Positions 9,388 through 17,618 of a stretch of 64,000 nt of DNA are shown here, piece after piece (positions within the stretch are counted from its first letter, which is position 1; the number at the start of each line of letters is the position of its first letter). The stretch covers positions 5,001 through 69,000 of the forward strand of contig CAJNDS010000573.1 of NCBI GenBank assembly GCA_905221605.1, in the 5' to 3' direction. The DNA is from Symbiodinium natans (lineage: Eukaryota; Sar; Dinophyceae; Suessiales; Symbiodiniaceae). Below the pieces are notes generated by a model. It worked only from the letters and a program-made list of their open reading frames with translations. It did not search any database and was not told where the DNA came from. The translations under genes were made by a program, and so were the position numbers.

Positions 9388-10350
9388 GCGCCCGGGGTCT
9401 AAAGTTTAGGGTTTAGGGTTTAGGGTTTAACCCCCGAACCCTAAACACTGCTCTTGTAGGTGTAGTCGGGCTATGACCCGTCAAAGAATCAGATGTAAGA
9501 AGTGTCTAAGGGCTTTGGGGCCTTAGGGGGCTTTGTAGGGTGCTTAAGACTTTTCAAGAGGGGTTTAGTAATTAGGGTTTAGGGCTTTTCCCCACTCTCT
9601 TTCACGTGCCCCAAATAGGGCTCACAATAGCCAGGGGCCGAAGCGTGGGGGGTCTTCGGGATTTCGGCCGCGCTCTCGGCAGTTTCGAGCTAGGATCGAG
9701 GGGTTCATTTGGGCATGTAGGAACGTGGGCAGAGTTTCGTTAGGTTCTCTTGGTTTTCATCGTCCTTGCCAGGATCCCACGTGGCAGAACTTGCGAGGCA
9801 GGTGGATCGCTTCTTGCACGCACTGCTGAATTGGGCTGCCTAACACGGCCAACTCGGCGGGCCTTTTTTGGCCACATGCCTAGCTCGCAATGTTTCTTGG
9901 GGGCCTTCGGTGGTCAGGAGGCTATCAAGGCAAGGGAGTGCGAGCCTTCCGTGTCCGATTTTTTGTGCTTTATCAACCAACTTTTAAGCTACTTCTTTTT
10001 GAAGCTCCATGGGAGCTCCGCACGTCAGAGTGTGCTTTTCTCACAGACAAGAGGCTGTTCGAATTCGGAAGCCACAGCCAGGGCTTGTTTAAAAATTGGA
10101 ACATACGGCTCAGGCCCAGCTGCGATGTTTCGCTTGAATCCAGAACACATGATCTCTTAATCGTCGCATTTCGCAACATCCCGGGGGGGGGGGGGGCCGA
10201 AACTCGCTCATGTACAAAATGCTGAGCGTGGCGGAGTCGTTTGAAGCGAGGTTTTTGCATCATGAAAAAGACTCCATTGCCTGCAGCCTGCGCTCAGGCA
10301 AGCTCTTTAAGTGGATCCTGAGCACATCGAAAAAAGAAACCTTTTTTACC
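9388..10350. other. Intronic or intergenic stretch without a clear gene
   Basis: Contains short TTTAGGG arrays (9405-9430) and an open plus frame 9750-10160 with no recognisable motif; overlapping frames on both strands are equally open, so it is not called. A poly-G run lies at 10182-10195. Confidence 0.4.
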
Positions 10351-10514
10351 TACTAGCTGAGCAGAGAACCTTTAACCTTAGGGGTATATATATATATACA
10401 ATTCTACCATACTTGAAAGGTTCACCTTTCCCGGGGTACATACATATATATATATATGTACAATTCTACCATACTTGAAAGGTTCACCTTTTTTGTGCCA
10501 GGGTGCTCTTAGCA
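10351..10514. mobile_element. Introner-family element D
   Basis: TAGCTGAGCAG at the left and GTGCTCTTAGCAAC at the right are imperfect inverted ends. The interior carries CCTTTAACCTTAGGGGTATA and two tandem copies of a segment with TACAATTCTACCATACTTGA, each next to an AT microsatellite. It shares its interior with elements B, C and E. No flanking exon is recognised. Confidence 0.55.
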
Positions 10515-10639
10515 ACTCGGTAGATCCTGCATGGGCTTCTATGTGCTCACCAGAGCATCTCAACATGTCCTTGCCAAACTGGATCAGCTGCCATCCTTCA
10601 GCTTGGCTCAAGAGTACCCAGTGGGCCCCCCTAAACCCG

Positions 10640-11160
10640 CAACCCTAAGCCCTCTCATCAGGTTTCGGGTTTAGTGTTTAGGGTTTAGGGTTTAGGGTTA
10701 CTATAGGAGCCTTAGTAGTTAGAACAGGCTTTTGGAGGTTACTATTGGTATACTTATACAACGGACCACAAGCAACGTCAGCCCCAAACACCTTAACCCA
10801 ATGAGGTTTTAGGGTTGTTTTCGACTACAGGAGTTCAGGATGTATTAGAGTAGATACTGGGAACTGAACTGGCAAGGGACCATGGGGGAAAATTAGTAGC
10901 AGCAGTTCTTCCGACCCCTGTATTACGCAGAGGGCCCCCTAAACCCTCAACCCCAAGCCCTCATCGGGTTTAGAGTTTCGGGCTTAGGGTTTAGGATTTC
11001 GGGTTTAGGGTTTAGAGTTTCGGGTTTAGGGTTTGCCGCTGACCCTGTGAAAAACGGGCCATGAACCCCCCCCCCTCAAAGTTGAATGCAGGTTGAACGC
11101 GACCCGGCCGCTGCTCAGGCGACGCTCGGAGCAAATCTATCTACGTAGGAATATGAAAGG
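10640..11160. repeat. Scattered TTTAGGG/CCCTAAA fragments
   Basis: Short telomere-like runs near 10670-10700, 10935-11040 (TTTCGGG/TTTAGGG mixtures); no gene seen. Confidence 0.6.
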
Positions 11161-11375
11161 AGCCCTTTGAAACCCTTACAACCCTCAAGGCTCTTAAAAC
11201 CCTTAAAACTCTTAAATCCCTTAAGACTCTTAAAACCCCTAAGACCCTCAAGACCCTTAAAGCCCTTAAAACCCTTAAGGCCCTTAAAAACCTTAAAACC
11301 CTCAAAGCCCTTAAAATTCTTAAAGCCCTTAGGACTCTTAAGACCCTTAAAAGCCTTAAATCCCTACCCTACAAC
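11161..11375. repeat. Degenerate ~10-bp CCCTTAAAAC repeat
   Basis: AACCCTTAAAACC-type units repeat for about 210 bp, giving an artificial Lys/Pro/Leu-rich open frame that is not a gene. Confidence 0.8.
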
Positions 11376-11455
11376 CCTGGCCTGGGGCTAAGAGCAGCCG
11401 GGGTCGGGCCCCGCACGGACGGGGTGTCCGACCCCAGCACCATGTATGGTGCTGT

Positions 11456-11598
11456 ATAGGGTTTAGGGTTTAGGGTTTAGGGTTTAGGGTTTAGGGTTTA
11501 TTTAGGGTTTAGGGTTTAGGGTTTAGGGTTTAGGGTTTAGGGTTTAGGGTTTAGGGTTTAGGGTTTAGGGTTTAGGGTTTAGGGTTTAGGGTTTAGGA
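11456..11598. repeat. Long interstitial (TTTAGGG)n array
   Basis: About 20 nearly perfect TTTAGGG heptamers, the longest such array in the window, interrupted once by TTTA. Confidence 0.95.
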
Positions 11599-11606
11599 AA
11601 ATGATG

Positions 11607-11705
11607 TCTGCTTGTCCGCTTGTTGGCGCATGTCCGCGAAGTGTCGGTGCTTGTCCGCGAATTGTCGGCGCTTGTGCGCGAATTGTTGGCGCTAGGCCGC
11701 GAAGC
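11607..11705. repeat. 21-bp tandem repeat
   Basis: TGTCCGCGAATTGTCGGCGCT and variants repeat about 4.5 times directly after the telomere-type array. Confidence 0.8.
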
Positions 11706-11825
11706 CATTCGCCATTTAATATACATAGGCTAGAGAGGATTATATAGGGTTTAGGGTCAACCCAAAACCTTCAGCCCTTGAAGCCTAAACCCCTAAGCCT
11801 ACGCCCTAAACCCCCTTTTGCGCAG

Positions 11826-11868
11826 GTGCGGGTGTGCCAGGGCAACGAGGCCGCTTTTCGTGGGGCGA
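11826..11868 (+). other. Exon-like fragment
   Basis: After a possible acceptor (TTTTGCGCAG) the frame GTG CGG ... reads VRVCQGNEAAFRGAI, then runs into TTTAGGGC. It is GC-rich and coding-like but very short; it could be a small exon of the surrounding gene. Confidence 0.25.
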
Positions 11869-12410
11869 TTTAGGGCTTTGGGGGTTGTTGGTTTGCGGGG
11901 TCTAGGGTTTAGGGGGTTTAGGGTTTAGGGCCTAGGGTTTTCGGAGTCTTCTGGCTTTCTGGGCTTTCGTTTTGTTGTTTATTTTCTGTTTTTGGTTTTC
12001 TGAGTTTCGTGTGGTTTAGGCGGTTGAAAGGTTTGGGAAGTTTAGGGTTTCAGGGTTGAGGGATGTACGGTAGTGTTAGGATTCGAGGTTGTGAAGGTTG
12101 GTATTCAGAATGTTGATTAGCAGGCCATCGGCCACAAGCCGAGGTCTAAATTGGAGCTATGTACAGAAACGGCGACCCTAAACCCCCAAGGCTCTAACCC
12201 TCAAACCCCAGCCGGAACCCGAAACCTGAGGCCCCAAAATCCTACCCTAAACCCTAAACCCTAAACCCAGCGGATTTCTGTGTGTACATGTACATAATAT
12301 GTGTATTTACATGTGTTTAACAAACACAAATATCCCGGCATCTTTGGTGGACGCAGTTGCCAGCGGAGTGCCGAGGGCTGAGGAGGTTGAGGGAACTTCC
12401 CTAAGCTCCT

Positions 12411-12515
12411 TAGCTGAGTAGATGACCTTTCACCTTTTGGGGTATACCCCTAAACCCTAACACAATCCTACCAGAATTGAAAGGTTAACCTTTTTGGGGC
12501 CCGGGTACTCAGCAA
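12411..12515. mobile_element. Introner-family element E
   Basis: GCTGAGTA (12413-12420) and TACTCAGC (12506-12513) are perfect 8-bp inverted ends of a ~103-bp element with interior CCTTTCACCTTTTGGGGTAT and GAAAGGTTAACCTTTTTGGGG. The interior matches introner B (CCTTTCACCGTTTTGGGG ... GAAAGGTT). A CCCTAAACCCTAA stretch is inside. Confidence 0.65.
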
Positions 12516-12529
12516 CCCCGGTTCGAGTT

Positions 12530-12930
12530 TCAGGGCTTCGGGTTTAGGGTTTTGGGGGGGGTTTAGGGGGGTTTAGGGTTTAGCGTGTAGGGTTTAGGGT
12601 TTAGGGTTTAGGGAAGTTGGTGGAGATCTGCAAGGCTCTTCCCTTTTCAAACGCTCCAAGTCATCCTGAGTCATGTTTCCGCTGTGGTCATCCCATGACT
12701 AGTGCGAGCAATCCCCCAAGTAACCCTGAGCAATCCCCGGCAAATCTTTTAGCTAGTTTAAACCCTAAACCCTAAACCCTAAACCCTGAACCCTGAACCC
12801 TGAACCCTGAACCCTGAACCCGTCCCAATCGACTCACATCCCCAAGAAACAGAGATTCAGGACCAGACCTTGTCTTCACGACACAGGCAGGGGAGGGGGG
12901 GGCGGGGGGTAGGGGGGGCGCGGGGGGGGG
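12530..12930. repeat. Telomere-like and poly-G sequence
   Basis: TTTAGGG blocks at 12540-12615, CCCTAAA/CCCTGAA at 12758-12820, and a G-rich run at 12890-12935. No gene seen. Confidence 0.7.
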
Positions 12931-12936
12931 AGGTGC

Positions 12937-13142
12937 AAGAAATGCAAGCACTGTCCTTTCTGAAGGCGCCTAATAGTAGATATGCTATACCCGAAGCCCT
13001 AAACCGCTAGACTACAAAGTGCCGCAGAGGACGGTGGGACTCCCGGGTTTTGTGTCTAAGGGTAGTTTCATGGGCTTTAATATGGTCCCCTACCTCCATT
13101 AAAGGGTTCTGAAGTACTGGCCCTTGGGTTGTATAGGGTATA
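12937..13142. repeat. Dispersed ~386-bp repeat, truncated copy 1
   Basis: Matches the first ~200 bp of the copies at 14131 and 32087, from GCAAGAAATGCAAGCACTGT through GGTTCTGAAGTACTGG. It is cut off after GGGTTGTATAGGGTATA and followed by unrelated sequence. Confidence 0.85.
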
Positions 13143-13301
13143 GGTTTTTCTTGGTTGGTTGGTCCAGGGTGAACCTGGTGACTGTTAGGGTTGATCCCTT
13201 TTCCCCTTTCGGCTGCCCCCGTACCCTGAACTCTGAACCCTGAAGCCTAAACCCTAACATGCTAGACCCTAAACCCAACACAGCCCGGTCTTCTCCGCAG
13301 A

Positions 13302-13344
13302 CCAAGTCGGACAGCGAGCTTGCCAAACGGGCCGCTGCAATGGG
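13302..13344 (+). other. Exon-like fragment
   Basis: Acceptor CTTCTCCGCAG (ends about 13301), then the frame TKSDSELAKRAAAMGEG before a G-rich run. Coding-like composition only. Confidence 0.3.
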
Positions 13345-13711
13345 GGAGGGGAGGGTGGGGGCCCTAAACGCCCCTAAACCCTAAACCCTTTGGGCGGGGC
13401 AGGGGGGGGGGGGGGGCTCTAAAGTATGGCGGCGGCGTTAGGGCTTGATTGTTTTGGGTGCGTCACTTGGGCATTTAAAGGATGCCGTAAAGACAAGTAT
13501 TGGCCTCCGACAAACTACCTGGTTCGTTATGTGGGAGTTGCACCAACTCAATCTCAAGCCTCAACCCTGAATCCTAACCCCCCGGAGTCCCTCATTATGT
13601 GCTACAGCTTTCTGCACTTCCTAAGTCCTAAACCTGGGTTTAGAGTTTAGGGTTTAGGGTTTAGGGTGTAGGTTGTAGGGTTTAGGGTTTAGGGTTTAGG
13701 GTAGTTCCTAG

Positions 13712-13795
13712 GCAGCCGTTCTCGGACGGCTCGTCGCCGAGCTGGGTAGCGCCTTTGCGCGCATGGCACGGGTTCCAAGCACTGGCTGCGGGCTT
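13712..13795 (+). other. Exon-like fragment flanked by TTCCTAGG
   Basis: The frame AVLGRLVAELGSAFARMARV lies between TTCCTAGGCAGCC and TTCCTAGGAGCC. The duplicate flanks suggest intron-edge direct repeats. It may be a small exon of the membrane-protein gene. Confidence 0.3.
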
Positions 13796-14130
13796 CCTAG
13801 GAGCCACCTGAACCCCATAGCTCAGGGACTTGTGGAAACCCTAAACCCTAAACCCTAAACCCTAAACCCTAAACATATCTTAATAACCCCTAAGAGCGTT
13901 GTGTTTGCCAGAGGTGCAGAGAGCTTGGGTTCAGGGCTTAGGGTTTAGGGTGCAGAGTAAGGCGAATTGATTCCCCTTGCTGCTTGAAGGGTCATGGGTT
14001 GACGCGTCCCCGTAATAAACGTAAGTCAGGCCACCAGCAGCTATAACCGCAATTGTAAGCCCGCCTAGAACCATCGAACATTAGCTCAACCACCCCCAAA
14101 GAAAGTGAATCCCTAGTTCGCTCTGGGAGC

Positions 14131-14516
14131 CCGAAGAAATGCAAGTATTGTCCTTTCTGAAGGCGCCTAATAGTAGATATGCTATACCCGAAGCCCTAAA
14201 CCGCTAGACTACAAAGTGCCGCAGAGGATAAGCCCCGAACCCTAGGACGGTGGGACTTTTCGGGTTTTGTGTCCAAGGGTAGTTTCATGGACTTTAATAT
14301 GGTCCCCTACCTCCATTAAAGGGTTCTGAAGTACGGCCTTGGGTTGTATAGGGTATATGAGGGGTATATACGGGGGCCCTGCTTAAGGGCCCATACTAAG
14401 GGACCATGTAACTACCCTAAGATTTGGGTTTTGGGGTTTGGGCTTAGGGATTCGAGTCCGAGTGTCTCGAGTTTATGGTGTAGGGCTTAGAGTTTAGAGT
14501 TCCGGGGCTTTGAAAG
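14131..14516. repeat. Dispersed ~386-bp repeat, copy 2
   Basis: Near-identical to 32087-32474. It contains an internal inverted pair AGGGTAGTTTCATGG ... CCATGTAACTACCCT about 110-145 bp apart and no open frame. A GATTCGAGTCC near 14453 looks like a pol III B box, but no A box is found. Confidence 0.9.
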
Positions 14517-14732
14517 AAGCTCCCTCTTCGCATTGCTTGTTTCAGTGGGGGCATGGAACTACATGGCGGCACATACTCAACACCCTAAACCCTAAATCTT
14601 CAAGGTATGCGTTGAAAAACCCCTTGAGTTGAAGCTTGGGTGTTGCGATTTAGGGTGGAGGAGTTGCGGCTTAGGGTTTTGAGGTTGAATCGTTCGCGGC
14701 TCTTTGTGAGGGATGCTGAATAATGCGGAGAG

Positions 14733-14780
14733 ATTTAGGGTTTAGGGTTTAGGGTTTAGGGTTTAGGGTTTAGGGTTTAT
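14733..14780. repeat. (TTTAGGG)n array
   Basis: Six heptamers within the long intron upstream of exon 6. Confidence 0.9.
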
Positions 14781-14929
14781 AGTTATCGTGTCTCATCAGA
14801 GCGGCTTAGTCTTCCGAACAGCAGGGGCCGCAAGTCAGGATCATCCACTTCGCAGAGTCGAGACACATTTGTTTATACAGAATATCCTATATATATGCGC
14901 ACACTTTTTTTGCATGGATACTGTGTATG

Positions 14930-14964
14930 CATATATATATATAGATAGATAGATAGATAGGTAG
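14930..14964. repeat. (AT)n(GATA)n microsatellite
   Basis: Alternating AT followed by GATA/TAGA units immediately before exon 6. Confidence 0.8.
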
Positions 14965-14983
14965 ATGAATTATATTTGTACAG

Positions 14984-15438
14984 ACTGTACATCTTGCGAA
15001 AAGCCGTGGCGGGTGTCCGCCAGACTGCTTGCTGCGAAGATGGTGCTGGAGGCTACTGCGCTGGCTGGCACAGGTGGCATCATCGTTTTAAGTCTTCACA
15101 TCTTCCTGCATGGCCATCACTTCCAGTCCATTGCCTCGATGCTCCGGGGTCTGTCAAAATCCAGCTGTGATGAGCCAGACTCTCTTCACAAAGCACACAG
15201 AGGCCAAGTTCAAGAGGAGTTGTGGAAGATTCGCGCCCGAATGTACAAGAACGCGATCAACTTGTTTGTGCACCCTGTTGGGTTTCTGGTCGTCGCATTC
15301 ATGTACGATATCGTGATGGATTTCTGCTTGCCGAACATTCTCCGACTTCTCTGCCTATGCGGAGTGTACTTAACACATACCGCAGTGCTCAAAGGCTTCC
15401 TGAGCTTGAGTCGGCAGAACCTCACCATCTTCTACATC
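14984..15438 (+). CDS. Membrane/PAS protein gene, exon 6
   Basis: Long exon after acceptor TTTGTACAG (ends 14983); another AG at 15002 is possible. The protein reads CEKPWRVSARLLAAKMVLEA, then TM-like TGGIIVLSLHIFLHG, a polar loop, KNAINLFVHPVGFLVVAFMY and PNILRLLCLCGVYLTHTAVL. It ends ...NLTIFYI at 15438, phase 0. The 5.6-kb gap from exon 5 leaves open that this half belongs to a second, similar gene. No family is recognised for the membrane part. Confidence 0.7.
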
Positions 15439-15442
15439 GTGT

Positions 15443-15596
15443 CTTAGCAGTAGAGTAGGTAGCCTTTAACCTTTCTTGGGGTATTCGAATCCCTAGTGGT
15501 AGAGTAGGTAACCTTTAACCTTTCTTGTTGTATTCGAATCCCCTTTTGAATCCCTCAGGTTAGCCTTGAGTTCCCCCAGGTTACTGGACAAGTAAG
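15443..15596 (+). mobile_element. Introner C (intron, 15439-15596)
   Basis: Flanked by GTGT (15439-15442 and 15597-15600). It begins CTTAGCAGTAGAGTA and ends TACTGGACAAGTAAG (reverse complement CTTACTTGTCCAGTA). Its 5' half, about 46-48 bp of GTAGAGTAGGTARCCTTTAA type, is tandemly duplicated. Excision joins ATC to GTGTAC in frame. Confidence 0.85.
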
Positions 15597-15701
15597 GTGT
15601 ACAACGGCTCCTTCGTGCTGCTTCTGCTTGGTGGCGCTGCGAATCGGGACAGCGAAGGGCACGCGATGGCCGTGCAGGTGTTCAACGATGGGAGCCGGCT
15701 G
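15597..15701 (+). CDS. Membrane/PAS protein gene, exon 7
   Basis: Phase-0 exon reading VYNGSFVLLLLLGGAANRDS then EGHAMAVQVFNDGSRL. It ends at donor CTG|GTGCCTAGG. The next intron (15702-16113) is 412 bp and contains a MITE and a CCCTAAA array. GTGC at its start and GTGA at its end match at 3 of 4 positions, as expected for an old target duplication. Confidence 0.7.
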
Positions 15702-15888
15702 GTGCCTAGGTAGGCCCTTGGGGCATTTTGCCCTTATTTGGGTCTAAGAAACTGGGGGAGCCCTGGTATAGAACCCCAAATAGTAGGATTCCCTTAAGCA
15801 CAGACCCCAATAAGGTACCCCAAATTCCGGAAACACCCTTATTTAGGTTTAACAGGGATCATCTTCAGGAAAATCTTTTTGCAGGGTT

Positions 15889-16015
15889 CTACTTGGAGGA
15901 TCATGGGACTTTGTAAGTACGGTTTAGGAGTACCCTAATTGGGGTTCTAAGTAATTGTAACGATATTTGCCCGAAATCTAACCCTACTTACTCAGTCCCA
16001 TGATCCTTTAAGTAG
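15889..16015. mobile_element. MITE inside an intron
   Basis: Left CTACTT..AGGATCATGGGACT and right AGTCCCATGATCCTTTAAGTAG form ~29-bp TIRs with four mismatches around a 127-bp element. Related by terminal sequence to 6995-7106. Confidence 0.8.
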
Positions 16016-16017
16016 GA

Positions 16018-16097
16018 GTTACCCTAAACCCTAAACCCTAAACCCTAAACCCTAAACCCTAAACCCTAAACCCTAAACCCTAAACCCTAAACCCTTT
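16018..16097. repeat. (CCCTAAA)n array
   Basis: About eleven heptamers on the CCCTAAA strand, within the intron between exons 7 and 8. Confidence 0.95.
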
Positions 16098-16113
16098 CAG
16101 GGGGGTCTCCTAG

Positions 16114-16212
16114 GTGATGTCCGTGGTCTTCATGCATTCCTGGACGACCATCCCCTCACAGCTTGCCATGTCGGCAGCTGAAAGCTTGGTTTATTGGCTC
16201 AAGAACGAGGAC
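16114..16212 (+). CDS. Membrane/PAS protein gene, exon 8
   Basis: Acceptor GTCTCCTAG ends at 16113; the frame reads VMSVVFMHSWTTIPSQLAMS and ends AESLVYWLKNED before a telomere array. The last 16 bases (16197-16212) are repeated exactly at 16355-16370, past the array, so the true donor is ambiguous: the exon may end near 16195 or resume at the second copy. Confidence 0.55.
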
Positions 16213-16531
16213 TGGGTTTAGGGTTTAGGGTTTAGGGTTTAGGGTTTAGGGTTTAAGGTTTAGGGTTTAGGGTTTAGGGTTAGGGTTTAGGGTTGAGGGT
16301 TGAGTAGGGACTTCGGGGGGCTGGGTAGTCGGCCTTTTTAAATCTTTTTGGGGTGCTCAAGAACGAGGACCTAGAAAACCGGGCAGTTGGCCTTTTTTAA
16401 CCTTCTTGGGTTATGTATGATCCTAGTGCAAAGGGTAGTTAACCTTTGAACCTTTTTGTGGGTTACGTATATAATCTTCTTGCAAGTTAAAAGGGTTACC
16501 TCTTTTTGGGGGGGAGGGCTAGGGTCTTCAG
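16213..16531. repeat. Intron with TTTAGGG array and introner-like pieces
   Basis: TTTAGGG units 16215-16300, then two or three CCTTTTTAACCTTCTTGGG-type segments (16328-16350, 16390-16420, 16445-16500) related to the interior of introners A-E. The acceptor is TCTTCAG at 16531 or GGCTAG at 16522. Confidence 0.6.
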
Positions 16532-16804
16532 CCCCGAAGAAGAGGATCACAGAGATGTCATGACGTACGCGGTCGGGCAGTTCGTATTCGCGGTGGGCAT
16601 CTGTGCGGTCTGCGCGGCTCTTGAGTTTTGGGTGATCTCACATGCCTCTGCGCTCTTAGATGCAGAGTCCATGGTGGCGAGCTTCCGTCGGATGCTCCGA
16701 GGCGTTTCGGACGGCGAAGTGCTGCTGACCGAGAACATGAGCATCTGCGAGAGCACGGAGTGCCTCAAGCATCTGCTCATGTCACCGACGGGATGCAAAG
16801 GTCA
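16532..16804 (+). CDS. Membrane/PAS protein gene, exon 9
   Basis: The frame PEEEDHRDVMTYAVGQFVFA continues with a last hydrophobic helix (VGICAVCAALEFWVI) and then a soluble region ESMVASFRRMLRGVSDGEVL, CESTECLKHLL. The soluble part begins a PAS-like fold; the pattern of a helix, MLRG.SDGEVLL and a later HLIALRED block recalls a dinoflagellate PAS family. It ends in phase 2 at CA|GAAC. Confidence 0.7.
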
Positions 16805-16808
16805 GAAC

Positions 16809-16934
16809 CTTGGTAGCCCAGAGTGGCACCCTTTTTACCTTTTTTTTGTTTTCTGGCTCTGGCTTCCCTTCTAAGGTAACCAACCCCAAAAAGGGGCTGC
16901 CCTTATAGTTTGATATGGTTCCTGGGCTACCAAG
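16809..16934 (+). mobile_element. TIR introner G (GA-AG intron 16805-16934)
   Basis: Perfect 13-bp TIRs CTTGGTAGCCCAG (16809-16821) and CTGGGCTACCAAG (16922-16934), flanked by a GAAC target duplication (16805-16808, 16935-16938). The intron is 130 bp, begins GA and ends AG. Its removal gives C-K-G-Q-N-F-Q-Q-L-L in frame. The TIR differs from that of introners A-C except for the CTTG ... CAAG ends. Confidence 0.9.
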
Positions 16935-17163
16935 GAACTTTCAGCAACTCCTGATGACAGACGAGCGGGAAGACTTCACTCGATTCATCAAACAGTCCAC
17001 GGAGGAAAACTTGAAGCCTGAGAAGAACAAGACTACTCCGCCCTGCCTTCGGGTCTCTCTCCAGGGCACGAATGGCATCCGGGTAGGCGTAGACCTTTGG
17101 CACGTCCCCATGCCTGACATGTTTGGGAAAGAGGGCCCGCATCACCTCATAGCGTTGAGGGAG
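16935..17163 (+). CDS. Membrane/PAS protein gene, exon 10 (PAS-like)
   Basis: The frame NFQQLLMTDEREDFTRFIKQ continues through PPCLRVSLQGTNGIRVGVDL and GPHHLIALRE, the conserved core of the PAS-like domain. It ends at GAG|GATT (phase 0). By analogy with PAS proteins the domain may bind a ligand or partner on the cytosolic side; that is inference. Confidence 0.7.
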
Positions 17164-17294
17164 GATTCTGGGACAGGCTGTTTGGGCAATTTGTCTTTGT
17201 TCAGTTTAAAACCGTTATCAACGCTGCGCTTGCAAAGTGCCAAGTGAACCTGCCCGTATCTTTTTGACGTTTTTTGCAACGCCTCCATAATCAG
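17164..17294 (+). other. GA-AG intron with GATT direct repeats
   Basis: 131-bp intron whose 5' end GATT (17164-17167) is repeated just after its 3' CAG (17295-17298). Excision joins GAG to GATTGG, giving REDWETRLQPDAL. No clear TIR beyond CTG...CAG; it may be an old introner. Confidence 0.65.
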
Positions 17295-17618
17295 GATTGG
17301 GAGACTCGCTTGCAGCCCGATGCGCTGCCACAAGTCCAGAAGAATCTACCGAAGGTCACCGGAGCCCCGTCATCGACCCGAGCGCAGTCAGAGGCGAGTT
17401 TCATGTCCCAATCTTCGTACAACTCCCTGACGCAGAACTATCCAGAGCCACTCGGCTGGTTTTGGGTTGCGGCTGCGGCGGCAGCGGCCGCGACCGTGGC
17501 AACAGCAAGGACAGCAAGAACGGCCAGGACCCTAACAACAAACCCAGCAGCGACAACAACGGCAACGACAAGAACAAGAACAAATACACACCCAACTACG
17601 CCTCGACGCGGGCCATGA
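17295..17618 (+). CDS. Membrane/PAS protein gene, last exon
   Basis: The frame DWETRLQPDALPQVQKNLPK continues the PAS-like tail, then turns into a Ser-rich segment and an Ala/Thr/Arg-rich low-complexity end with stop at 17616-17618. A second frame (open from 17297 to 17629, Asn/Lys/Asp-rich at its end) overlaps and looks more hydrophilic in its last third, so a missed intron or frameshift near 17460 is possible. Confidence 0.55.
   Translation, partial: DWETRLQPDALPQVQKNLPKVTGAPSSTRAQSEASFMSQSSYNSLTQNYPEPLGWFWVAAAAAAAATVATARTARTARTLTTNPAATTTATTRTRTNTHPTTPRRGP

Noticed and set aside
10603-10612. TTGGCTCAAG, matching the 3' end of the dinoflagellate spliced leader
   Set aside because: Only 10 bases match and no gene follows; a chance hit is likely in 64 kb searched on two strands.
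14447-14460. GATTCGAGTCC, B-box-like motif in the 386-bp repeat
   Set aside because: No A box at a suitable distance and no cloverleaf; kept only as a note for the repeat.
16194-16203. Second TTGGCTCAAG, possible relict spliced leader
   Set aside because: It is in-frame coding sequence (VYWLKNED) of exon 8 and partly repeated at 16355, so the match is incidental.
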